A stretch of 64,000 nt of DNA from Spongilla lacustris. Taxonomy: Eukaryota > Porifera > Demospongiae > Spongillida > Spongillidae. Where the stretch lies: NCBI GenBank assembly GCA_949361645.1, contig OX442436.1:5638386-5702385 (forward strand), given 5' to 3'. The position numbers and the translations under genes were made by a program. This document shows positions 26,696-37,400 of this stretch, in pieces; within the stretch, counting starts at the first letter, position 1; each line of letters starts with the position of its first letter. The notes beneath the pieces are model-generated. The model did no database searches. It had not been told where the DNA came from and saw only the letters and a list, made by a program, of their open reading frames with translations.

Positions 26696-28078
26696 CTACA
26701 ACCGCTCACAGTGTAAGGCTTCATTCACCTCCTCCTGGGTCCCTCCCCTAGCTATGATGCCAGACACTGTCCTTATTTCACCCTCATGGCAGAGAACCTT
26801 GTGTCTCCAATACTTCACATTCACAGGATCCTGGTCCCCAGACTGCCTGGGCATCAATAAGGATGGAAAAGGGATGGAGCAATTGAAGTGTCTGTGGCTG
26901 GCCACCATGGCAACAGGTTGCACCCCAGAAGCAGCAGATTCCTGCTTCCTCTTGAGGATGGTGTCACAGACAAAGCATTCGTACGCGCTTGTGAAATCGT
27001 GAAACCATGAAGTCTTGTGACCCCCTTCCCAAGAGCGGTTGGTCATGTGATCCAGGAGCCTCTTGTTGGTAATGCCACTCCTCTTGAACTCGAGGTATCG
27101 CTCATACTCCTCATCGTTCTGGTCCAGATATAGGAGATAGTCTGCCAAGTCCTTTGGAGTGCTGAAGTGGTCTGCTACTATGACAGAGTGCTCCACATCT
27201 GGTGCCCAGTCCAGAATTGTGGGAGACCCACGTACAATGGGGACAGAGCCAGCAACAAGAGGCCTCCAGAACTTCTCTGTGATATAGTCCTCACAAATAG
27301 CATTCTCAAAGGAGATGGAGAACTTGTACTTTGCATGAAGTTGATAAATATCCTCAGAGGAGAAGGTTAGTGAATTCAGGAGATGGTTGGGGAGGTCTTT
27401 GTTGTGCAAACATCGTCCATAGGAGTCCACCTTAACATACTTCATCAGTTCCTTTACGTACGTGTCCCTGTCAGAGGGAGGGTTACAGTTCGAATACAAA
27501 TACATAACCAGACCAATGTCTCCTTTGCTCTTCATTGATGTACGCACCCACACCGGATTGGCGAGGCGCTGAATCGTGTCAAGGTGGCGCGACACGAGAG
27601 GGAAGTTAGAGTACCTACTGCATGTAGATGTTAAGTTGAACAGACTTATACCTTCCTCAAAAATAAGCGGCCAGTTGTTCCTAGGCGACTCGTCGTGCAA
27701 TAACCCCCACAAGAGCCGGGGATTGCGCGGCAAGGGTAGGTCCTTCCAGTCCATCATCGTTCCTTCGAAGACAATGGCGCCGGTGTTCGGATTTTCCATC
27801 TCCGTGCGGCTGTGAGTAACGAGGCATCTCCCTAACCTACAAGTGCGCTCTGCCCTTTGGAAAGGAGTGAACGGTGTCCACCAGAGGATGATGGGGATAC
27901 CCGTTAACGTTTGAGTTTCCGGAACAAGGAATACGGGCTTATATCTATGATACGGCGTATCCGGTACTGAATCCAATTGCAGCTGCAAATAAAGATACAA
28001 TGTGATTGCCAGAATTGGCAGAAACCCCAAACAATATAAAAGCAGCTGCTGCTGTCGTCTAAATATACACGTAGCCAT
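26696..28078 (-). CDS. FUT10: GT10 fucosyltransferase of the FUT10/FUT11 group
   Basis: Intronless 460-aa ORF. A type II membrane anchor is evident at residues about 11-33 (LLLYCLGFLPILAITLYLYL), as expected for an ER/Golgi enzyme using GDP-fucose. GT10 hallmarks follow: HDESPRNN near 128-135, CNPPSDRD near 198-205, VDSYGRCLHNKDLP near 217-230, and the core motif from KYKFSISFENA through DYITEKFWRPL near 250-275. These fit FUT10/FUT11 rather than the Lewis-type enzymes. Vertebrate FUT10 and FUT11 have been reported as protein O-fucosyltransferases acting on EMI domains; whether that holds here is inference. Length matches the family (about 480-490 aa in human). It could equally be the single ancestor of FUT10 and FUT11. 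Confidence 0.9.
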   Translation of the reverse strand: MATCIFRRQQQLLLYCLGFLPILAITLYLYLQLQLDSVPDTPYHRYKPVFLVPETQTLTGIPIILWWTPFTPFQRAERTCRLGRCLVTHSRTEMENPNTGAIVFEGTMMDWKDLPLPRNPRLLWGLLHDESPRNNWPLIFEEGISLFNLTSTCSRYSNFPLVSRHLDTIQRLANPVWVRTSMKSKGDIGLVMYLYSNCNPPSDRDTYVKELMKYVKVDSYGRCLHNKDLPNHLLNSLTFSSEDIYQLHAKYKFSISFENAICEDYITEKFWRPLVAGSVPIVRGSPTILDWAPDVEHSVIVADHFSTPKDLADYLLYLDQNDEEYERYLEFKRSGITNKRLLDHMTNRSWEGGHKTSWFHDFTSAYECFVCDTILKRKQESAASGVQPVAMVASHRHFNCSIPFPSLLMPRQSGDQDPVNVKYWRHKVLCHEGEIRTVSGIIARGGTQEEVNEALHCERL

Positions 28079-28209
28079 CTAATTAACCGATTCAACCAAA
28101 GGCGCTAGGCGTGTCCACGTCCATGTAGAATTATAAACTTCGGTTTACATGTATATTTATACGTACTGTACAGGTTGCAATAGTAAAGTAATATGAATCA
28201 TATTGTGAA

Positions 28210-28210
<1 letters not shown>

Positions 28211-28272
<62 letters not shown>

Positions 28273-28312
28273 ATACACACACACACACACATGCGCACGC
28301 ACACACACATAC
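28211..28312. repeat. (CA)n microsatellite
   Basis: About 60 bp of pure CA followed by interrupted CA/ATGCGCACGC sequence, 130 bp upstream of the fucosyltransferase start codon. Confidence 0.95.
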
Positions 28313-28685
28313 AATGTGACACTGGTTGGTCACTTAGTGTGTTCTGTCATGCAATGCACTGCTATACAGTACACTGGAATCTAAGTCTGATCCATTGAGT
28401 TGGTAGGGCAACACTGGCTTCACATGTCTGCTGGCAGTGTACTTGATCTGTGCGGAGGAACAGTACACAACGTCACATTAGCATATAACACCATCACACC
28501 CCTCCTCCATACCCCACCCCCATCTGCTCAGTGCCATAATATACTTGAATGACTGATCACTGGACACAACTCTGTATTTCAATTTTGCCTTTTAATTTAA
28601 CATCCAATCAAGAATTACATTATAGAAAAATGGATTCACTTGTTACTAGTTGTCTGCACCCTCCAATTATTGCTCCATCTTGCTC

Positions 28686-29504
28686 GTGATTACCCCTCCC
28701 CAGCACCACTGCTTGTTCTGTTACGTGATTACCCCTCCCCAGCACCACTGCTTGTTCTGTTACGTGATTACCCCTCCCCAGCACCACTGCTTGTTCTGTT
28801 ACGTGATTACCCCTCCCCAGCACCACTGCTTGTTCTGTTACGTGATTACCCCTCCCCAGCACCACTGCTTGTTCTGTTACGTGATTACCCCTCCCCAGCA
28901 CCACTGCTTGTTCTGTTACGTGATTACCCCTCCCCAGCACCACTGCTTGTTCTGTTACGTGATTACCCCTCCCCAGCACCACTGCTTGTTCTGTTACGTG
29001 ATTACCCCTCCCCAGCACCACTGCTTGTTCTGTTACGTGATTACCCCTCCCCAGCACCACTGCTTGTTCTGTTACGTGATTACCCCTCCCCAGCACCACT
29101 GCTTGTTCTGTTACGTGATTACCCCTCCCCAGCACCACTGCTTGTTCTGTTACGTGATTACCCCTCCCCAGCACCACTGCTTGTTCTGTTACGTGATTAC
29201 CCCTCCCCAGCACCACTGCTTGTTCTGTTACGTGATTACCCCTCCCCAGCACCACTGCTTGTTCTGTTACGTGATTACCCCTCCCCAGCACCACTGCTTG
29301 TTCTGTTACGTGATTACCCCTCCCCAGCACCACTGCTTGTTCTGTTACGTGATTACCCCTCCCCAGCACCACTGCTTGTTCTGTTACGTGATTACCCCTC
29401 CCCAGCACCACTGCTTGTTCTGTTACGTGATTACCCCTCCCCAGCACCACTGCTTGTTCTGTTACGTGATTACCCCTCCCCAGCACCACTGCTTGTTCTG
29501 TTAC
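28686..29504. repeat. Perfect 39-bp minisatellite, 21 copies
   Basis: Exactly 819 bp = 21 x 39. The unit starts GTGATTACCCCTCCCCAGCA and ends CTTGTTCTGTTAC; I saw no substitution between copies. Because 39 is divisible by 3, three reading frames stay open for about 300 codons; these ORFs are artefacts of the repeat. Confidence 0.97.
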
Positions 29505-29519
29505 GTGATTATACATTGC

Positions 29520-31240
29520 ACCATGAGAGACACGAAGCAGCTTTTTAAATTATAGGAGCACTATAGTAGGAAGGTGTATAAATTCCACTTTCAAACAAGC
29601 TGAAGCTTCTATCATACACGCTTTCAGCAGTAAGTTAAAAGACATATTCACACACGGTCAGCAAGAAGCAAGGGCCATCCATCCAAACTGTCAGTGGAGG
29701 CAGGTTTTGAAGGCTCACTAACAAATATGTTCTCTTTTTTTTTTTTTTTTGTAACACACGAAGAAATATTCTCGAAGTCTGTCCAGGCTTATTCCCTCAC
29801 AATAATGCTGTCCTCCCCATTTCTGTGCTTCCTACCTTGAGAGCTGATTACTTGTTACCTTAGGATTCACTATACTTCCCCACATTTCATGCATGTGGTG
29901 TTAAAATGACTATGTCCTTCATATTGCATGTTAATGTATAATATCATGAATGCCATTCTGAGGTTGTGCAGCAAATACTGCTCATTGGTATCACATGCAG
30001 TAAGGGGTTTCCCCTTTGTGGCAAACTCCAACAACACAAGGTAGATGCTCATTTACATGTAGAAGACACTTAAAGATCACCCTGAGGGTACAATATTTTC
30101 TTTGTACAGTGAAAAAAAAAAAGAAGGTTTTGCCATTTGGTCATTTAAGGGACCTAGTTACATTTAACAGTACTGACATGCAGCACAAGTCCTTTTAGTA
30201 TTGGGGCCAAGATAAAATGAGCCGTGCTTGCAAAGCTATCCATTACACTCTCATATATACCTGTACATTACAGCTCTTGATCAACTTCAGCTACAAGTGT
30301 ACTAACTTTCAAAACAGCTAAGTGCCCACCTCCACCTTAGATAAAATTCCATGTAGGCATCTAATCTTAACGACACAGCGTAATGGATAGCTCCTCTAGT
30401 ATTACGAGAGATTTAAGCCTTACCTATCTCGGCCTGATCCTATAAGGACTTGCACTGCGTGTCAGTTAAATGACCAAAGGGCAAAAACGTTTTTTTTGTT
30501 ATTCACTTAAGTGTACTAATTGTACCCCCGGGATGACATAGACATTAAATTATCCTTGTGGGATTATGATTTTATCGCTACAAAAATTGTATCTCTTACA
30601 AATGAATGGATCTGGCACAACCATCTTTTCATTCTTTCCATCATCGTTCTGAAAATTCGATTTTGGTACCTTACCTAATATCTCTGCCACCAGTACAATA
30701 ATTGATAAACCCAGTACATTACTATCTCCAGGTACAAGTGGTGTCAGAAAACACTTGCACATAGACGTATCCTGTAGCTAGTGCTTATACATGTACCCGG
30801 TAGTTAAAGTGTATGCCGTCCTATTCGATGTATGGTGCTTGTATCATTGGGACAAGTCGGGCAGGAAATTGTGCACATACTTTGTTGAGTTTTCATAACA
30901 AATACATGTAACTCAGAAGTCAACAATAGGAAGGTACAGGATGCTTCTACATACAAAATGAATTCAAAGCATTTCTGACACTCACAGTGAAATATTAACA
31001 ATTGCTTCAGGGCTTTTCAATCATTCTTTTTGATTAGTTATATCACTTGACTTTCATCTCTCACTATGCTCACGCTTGTATTCATGTCATTAAACCGTGA
31101 GTCTCATGGAGCCATCGTCAACATCTGAACATGATACTATTTTGATAATAGCCCCAAATGACCATGTGATCTACATGTATTATAGTGCCCATTGGCCAGG
31201 TAATGTATTATGCAAAGAAGACTGGATCTGTAGATTTTGG
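29520..31240. other. Gene-free stretch between minisatellite and SLC35E1
   Basis: AT-rich, with short A/T runs (29737-29751, 30110-30121). Apart from the palindromic-element relic at 30540-30690 I see no coding exon or RNA gene. An unlocated terminal SLC35E1 exon and 3' UTR may lie near 31100-31250. Confidence 0.5.
30540..30690. mobile_element. Diverged relic related to the 50.5-51.3 kb palindromic element
   Basis: CTTGTGGGATTATGATTTTA, then TCGCTACAAAAATTGTA, and further on GAAAATTCGATTTTGGTACC, follow the same order as the left arm of the 811-bp palindrome (TTGTGGGGTTATAATTTTAT, CACTATAAAAATTGCA, GAAAATCGACTTTTGTGATC). It appears to be a single arm with many substitutions. Confidence 0.55.
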
Positions 31241-31261
31241 CATGAAAATAACAACCCACTA

Positions 31262-31624
31262 AAAGCCCCTAACGACCCTCCCATCCCCCCACTGCCTCAT
31301 ATCCCCTCCCACCCCCACTGCCTCATATCCCCTCCCATCCCCCACTGCCTCATATCCCTCCCATCCTCATATCCCTCCCATCCCCACTGCCTCCCACCCC
31401 CACTGCCTCATATCCCCTCCCATCCCCACTGCCTCACACCCCTCCCATCCCCACTGCCTCACACCCCTCCCATCCCCACTGCCTCACACCCCTCCCATCC
31501 CCACTGCCTCACACCCCTCCCATCCCCACTGCCTCACATCCCCTTCCATCCCCACTGCCTCACACCCCTCCCACCCCCACTGCTTCACATCCCCTCCCAC
31601 CCCCACTGCCTCACACCCCCTCAC
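31262..31624. repeat. 25-bp C-rich minisatellite
   Basis: Imperfect tandem copies of CCCCTCCCATCCCCACTGCC + TCACA. It starts immediately beyond the donor of the last recognised SLC35E1 exon. On the minus strand each unit supplies GTGAGG-like words resembling that donor. Confidence 0.9.
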
Positions 31625-32109
31625 CTTATTGTACAGGAGCACACCAGTGATGGCCATGCACATTCCTACGACGTTGTACAAAGTCACAGGATTCTGGAGA
31701 AACAGCAGAGACACGCTGATCACAACTATCCTTTTGGTTGCGTTGGCAACAGAGTAGCTGACTGGAGACACGGCTGATATCATGGTGAAGGCCACAATGT
31801 TCTGGGCAAAGTTCAGAAATCCACTGATGGGAATCATCAAGAGCAGCCAGCCCAGGTGTTGGACCTAAAGGAGAGAGGTGTCATGCATGTGTGCAATAGA
31901 TAGGAGAGCAAGCTGCCTATGCACACCCACACACCCATGCACACACACCCATGCACACCCACGCATACACCCATGCATACCCACACATACACCCATGCAC
32001 ACACATACGCATACACACACACCCATGCACACACATGGACACACATACGCATACACACACATGTAGACACCCATGCACACACACACATGTATGCACACAT
32101 ATATTAGCA

Positions 32110-32172
<63 letters not shown>

Positions 32173-33410
32173 ACACACATGCAATCCATACATACATGTA
32201 GATAACACACACCTTGTGCAGCTGAGGTATAAGGTCCCACACGTCCACATACATCCACATGGGGAAGAGAGCAATACATGCAGACTGGCTTAGGACGTGG
32301 AGGAGCCTTTGATGGTGGATGTGTGCCTCCCTCATGCACTGCGTGGTAAAGGGAGGGGTGGGAGGAAGAGGGAGGAGTGGGCGAGAAGTACGCAAAGATA
32401 TGAGTGTACACTGTAGGGAATAAGAATAGCAAAGGACCTCCCCCCCCCTCCCCCCCACTACCCAATTGTGTAGGGAATAAGAACAGCAAAGGACCTCCTC
32501 CCCCCCATCCAATTGTGTAGGGCAAAGGACCTCCTCCCCCCACCACCCAACTGTTACATCATCACTACCAACACGCACCCAAATGCAAATACAAACCTTC
32601 TTGGAGTAGATGTTCTGCAGAGAGATGGCTAAGGTGGAGAGGAGTGCAGCCAACATCCCGACAAGGTCAAAGCTAATCTCTGTCACCGAGGCCAGAACCA
32701 CACCCAGTACAATGGGGACCAGAGACAGATAAACCTGCAACAAGGGAGGAGGATAAGAAATCCTTACCTCTCTAAACCCCTTCCCTGCGTGTTACCTTGA
32801 ATGGATAGGTTTCATTGAGAACGATGGCGCTCAACACGACCGTGAACAGTGGCATAGAGGCCTGCATTACGTGTGTGCAGGAGAGAGTAATTACATCCAG
32901 CGGTATCCCGCCAAGATTATTTTACCTTCACTGCGGACGTAAACATACAACCGCAGCACAGGTGCGGTTTAAATAAAGGGACAAAGAAAGATGAAATATG
33001 AGCAGACACCGCGGTGGTAGTTTTGTACTTGCAGTTCTATGCGAGTGTGCCTGTGCGCATACATCTGACACAATTGTGCGTTGCTAACGTGCGTCCGCAC
33101 CTGTATGGGCGTAGGAGAGGGGCACCTTCCACACACTAACGTGAGCGGAGACGGAGGCAAGCAGCTTCCCGAGGGCCAGGGGTATGATTCTCCTCATGTA
33201 CATCTTCCTGGAGAGATGCGGCGCTGGTGCCACTCGCAACATGGCTAAGCTCGGTCCCAGGCCGAAGGCGAGCCCTACCAGGTTGACCATACTTAGCGTG
33301 ACGGGGTAAGGGAACACGGTGAGGATCTGCTTTCCGATGATGTTGTTCGCCGCGCTCAGCAGGTACCACGCCGTGCATAGGGCCACGATCTTCAGGGCCT
33401 GCGAGCCCAT
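31625..33410 (-). CDS. SLC35E1: SLC35E1-like nucleotide-sugar/drug-metabolite transporter
   Basis: Multi-pass transporter of the SLC35E (triose-phosphate-translocator-like) group, predicted in secretory membranes; the substrate of human SLC35E1 is not settled. Exons: 33410-33101, 32930-32926 (a 5-nt microexon), 32861-32796, 32734-32597, 32338-32213, 31864-31625; phases all agree. Conserved stretches include [60 protein letters not shown] and [19 protein letters not shown], aligning end to end with the vertebrate protein. The last located exon ends ...GVLLYNK| with donor GTGAGG; a C-terminal exon was not found (a short candidate follows an AG near 31234, unproven). The ATG lies 76 bp downstream of the PRPF38A stop on the same strand. 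Intron 5 is packed with CA repeats (about 31919-32200). Confidence 0.93.
31919..32200. repeat. Degenerate then pure (CA)n tract in SLC35E1 intron
   Basis: CACAC/CATGCA/CATACG mixtures grade into about 25 uninterrupted CA units at 32114-32166. It explains the many His/Thr- or Cys/Val-rich spurious ORFs here. Confidence 0.9.
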
Positions 33411-33486
33411 GCGTACGGATAGTATGCCTCGTAAGATATGCGAACAAGAACGGAGATGACATAATGACGCACCGCCCCCCGCCCCC

Positions 33487-35181
33487 TCAGTCTCTTTTGA
33501 GCGGCTTGAGCCCAAGCTTCGCTCGCAGTTCATTGGCCTGTCTTATTTCCTCTTCTTCCGCTGTGGCCTCTTCTTTTGGTTTAGCTTTCTTCTTTGTCTT
33601 GGCCTTGTCCTTGTTCTCCTTCTTATCAGAGGTATCCTTCTTACCAGAGCTCTCCTTCTCTCTCTTGTCAGAACTATCTTTCTCTTTCTTTATCTCTCTG
33701 TCCTTCTTATCATTTTTATCAGAATTGTCCCTCTCCCTCTCCCTCTTTCCACCAGTAGAATCCCTCTCTTTTCTGTCAGAGGTATCCCTGTCCCTCCTCT
33801 CTGAAGCCTTCTTATCAGAGATGTCTCTCTCTCTCCTGTCAGAGGTATCCCTCTCCCTCTTTTCAGAGCGGTGATGAGAGCGGTGAGGGGAGTGCGATCG
33901 CGACTTGCTTCGAGACTGGGAACGCTTTCTACCATGCCTGCAACACAACAGCATACAAGTAATACCAGCAAACTGTACAACACTCCAGTAATACCAGCAA
34001 CCCCCCCCACCAACTTGCCTGTGCTGTCTCTGTGCCGAAGGGGATGGTGACCTGTGATGGTGACGATGGTCAGGTGTAGGGGATCGGCTACTCTTCCTCC
34101 TCCTCCTGTGGGAGGGGGAGGGACTCCTGCTGCCCCTGGGTGACCTACTGCGTCTGCCAAACAACGACATAAATAATACACACATCAGAAGTTGAAAACC
34201 AATCCAACCTCTTGGCACGTGGTGATGAGCTTCTACGCCCTCCCCTCTCTCCTTCAGGACTACGTGACCTGGGACGTGACTTGGGCGCGGAAGGGTGCAC
34301 ACATTCTCAAGGTCGCCTAGAGAAAGCCCACAGACCACACCCACCTTCCTGTCCTCCTCCTCCTCCTCCTCGTCTGTATCAACATCAGAGAGATCCTCTT
34401 CCAATGCGCTGACCTAGGAAGAGGAGGGACCGACCATTACATCTGCAGACACACACACATGCACACACATACAACACACACAACACACACATGCACACAC
34501 ATGCACACACACACACACACACATGCACACACATACAACACACACATGCACACACACAACACACACATGCACACACACACACCACTCATACTGTCACAAT
34601 GATAATTATGTAGGATCAAATCAGCTGTCTGATCACTGGTTCACCATGTGGCAACAGACACGGTTATGCAATGTTAGAATAAGCTCACATTAATTAGGTA
34701 TACTGTAACTCTGCTATATAACTACCACAATCTGTCATAACTGTGTGCTAATAGCTACTAAATTGTTCCGGTTGTCATAACTCAGTATTAGGCTTGCAGT
34801 ACATTAACCCCCATGGCTCCACCCACTACACATGGCTCCACCCACTACACATTGCTCCACCCCCAACCTACCCTCGGTTCCAGTTGCTCCAGTTGCTCTA
34901 AGATGTGACGCTTCTGAGAAGATGAGAAAAAAAAGTCAACCTTTACCTACGGTCAGCCTGACCACACCCACTTCAGTTAAAATGGTATACCATCTCAAAA
35001 TGAGTCTGGGCACGAGTAGCTACTTAAACGTACCTGAACCCTGGGGAGAATGACATCACACACTCGCTCTTGTGTAAGAAGTTGATCAACAAATTCATCC
35101 ATGTGCAGAAGCTCCATCACTACACACATACACATAGCACACACACACATACACGTACACACATACACGTACACACATACA

Positions 35182-35222
<41 letters not shown>

Positions 35223-35983
35223 ACAGAACACTTGATTTCACTGGTCACTGTTGTGTGCACTGACCAACCTCCAAGCTTGTTCTTCATCTTGATTTTCCTG
35301 TAGTCATTATAGAGTGGCTCCAGATAGTTGTAACACTCCAGAGAAGTACCTATCAGCCTAAGGTACATGGCTCCCAGAGCACGAACGTACCTGTGGGGGG
35401 GGGGGGGGGGGAGAGGTTGCAACTTTAGCCCACAAAGTACAGAGCGGCACAAAGACAGTACCATCCACAGCCATGCAACCATACCAACATAACTCCTCCC
35501 TCATATATATAATTTTATTAATAAGCCGTACGCAGGGCGCCTGTCCATAAGTCCCGTGCCTTACAAGTATGGCTAGTCCTCGCATACATTGTAGTATCCA
35601 ACAGTTTACGAGAGAAACTCGGCGCGGGCTCACTTGTAATCTGGGTTCTTGATGAACTCGATGATAATATCCTTGCTAGGCTGGATCTGAAGCATCTTCA
35701 GAACCAGGCAGATGAAGTCAGTAGGCTTCACGTTACCTCCGAACACTCCTCCAATGTGGTCTAGAACCATGGCCTTGTCGACCAGGAGTTCGGCTGTTTG
35801 GTTACGCGGAACGTGGTCATTCTAAGCTACAGTACATGTAGGTGCGAACAAACCTGTCAGAGCGAAACACTCTTCCTTCCAGTACTTGCAATCATAAACT
35901 CTGCTTCTGATAATCTTCTCAACAAGATGTTGTGGGTTAGTACCCTTAACCGACTGTGCATCCTTTACAGTTCGATTCGCCAT
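33487..35983 (-). CDS. PRPF38A: Pre-mRNA-splicing factor PRP38A
   Basis: Subunit of the spliceosomal B complex, needed for activation. Nine exons: 35983-35854, 35793-35634, 35390-35269, 35119-35034, 34913-34872, 34413-34345, 34279-34209, 34153-34019, 33937-33487; 421 aa, all phases consistent. The PRP38 fold spans residues 1 to about 170 (VKDAQSVKGTNPQHLVEKII near the start; KYVRALGAMYLRLIGTSLEC; YLEPLYNDYRKIK; ERVCDVILPRVQ). Then come a coiled EQLEQLEP, an acidic Asp/Glu block, RS-rich exons and a long Lys/Glu/Asp/Ser tail. The tail ends ANELRAKLGLKPLKRD, a HIND-like motif absent from human PRPF38A. The intron after exon 8 uses an AG|GCAAGT donor (GC-AG). Intron 2 has a 17-base homopolymer pyrimidine tract right at its acceptor. 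MTREX ends 106 bp upstream. Confidence 0.95.
34441..34586. repeat. CA-rich microsatellite in PRPF38A intron 5
   Basis: Interrupted (CA)n with ACATGC spacers; intronic. Confidence 0.9.
35121..35228. repeat. CA/ACGTACAC microsatellite in PRPF38A intron 3
   Basis: CA units with four ACGTACAC interruptions, reaching the acceptor of exon 4. Confidence 0.9.
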
Positions 35984-36089
35984 TATTTAATATTCCATGC
36001 ACGGAGGGTTAAAAAGTAACTTCTATAGCTTCATAATGGTACACAAAAAAAGATTATTTTAAAACATAATGCAAAGGTGATGGAGGCGG

Positions 36090-37354
36090 TTATAAATACA
36101 GACTTGCTGCAAACACAATGTCTCGCTTAATTTTCGCAATTCCTGCAAATGGAAGGGGTGTGTGAGATGAGTGTCCTATCAATGCCAATATCAATGCTAG
36201 AGACCTGAAGCAAATTTGTTCTCCAGCTCAGTATTGCCGATGGCTTTTGCAGCCTGACACATCTGTCTTAGCAGCTCCTCCAGCCTTCTTATGCACCTGA
36301 TGACACTCCCTGTGCGTGTTAGGGACGACAATGAACAAACCAGAGGTTCCATAGACAAATCAAGCCGCATATTGCTGACCTTCGAAGACATCGGTCATCT
36401 TGCATATTTGAGCAAATGATGCACCCTGTCACACACATACACACACACACACACACACCTTTGTGATATTGTTTGTCTACCAGATGCTAAGCTACCACTT
36501 ACAGAGCACCACGCATGCATCACGTCCATGATGTGAGGCTTGAAGGACTCCACATATCCCTCTTCATCCAACTCCATCTTGGCCTCCACTGAAACACGTG
36601 CAATCCTTCTAGCAGAGTCCTAAATGCACAGAGCACACCACCATTACATGGTCACTCCCTCCATCCTCAAGGCCACTCCCACCAAATACCTGCATCATTT
36701 TGAGTGGGCCAGACAGCTCATCAGTAAGCTTGGGCATTGCATCAGCCTAGCGTATAGGGACATAGGCAAGGCAACAATCAATGCCACAGTAAGTATATAG
36801 GTGCTACAGTGATCAGGAACATGTATAGGGATGCCACAGTGATCAGGAACATGTATAGGGATGCCACAGTGATCAGGAACATGTATAGGGATGCCACAGT
36901 GATCAGGAACATGTATAGGGATGCCACAGTGATCAGGAACATGTATAGGGATGCCACAGTGATCAGGAACATGTATAGGGATGCCACAGTGATCAGGAAC
37001 ATGTATAGGGGTGCCACAGTGATCAGGAACACGTACAGGGATGCCACAGTGATCAGGAACATGTATAGGGTGTCTGGTGAATATTGAAGCTCAGGAGATT
37101 GCCCCAAAAATACAACTAAACACAGAAGTACGATGATGTAACTAAGTGCTATATGAACAAAAGAAAAGCCTCATGCACTGCCATCTTAAGAAAAGCCTCA
37201 TGCGCTGCCATCTTAAGCACACCAACCTTCTCTTCAAATACGAAACAGGACATCAGGGCCACACACTGCTCAACAGAGAGGTCATTGAAGGCTCCATTGA
37301 ATATCATCTCAGTCAACAGAAGTTCATCCCCACTGAGACAAGTAGAAATAATGT

Positions 37355-37400
<46 letters not shown>

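Noticed and set aside
28620..29555. Three overlapping ORFs of about 300 codons
   Set aside because: They are frames of a 39-bp tandem repeat whose length is a multiple of three; no start context, domain or codon bias.
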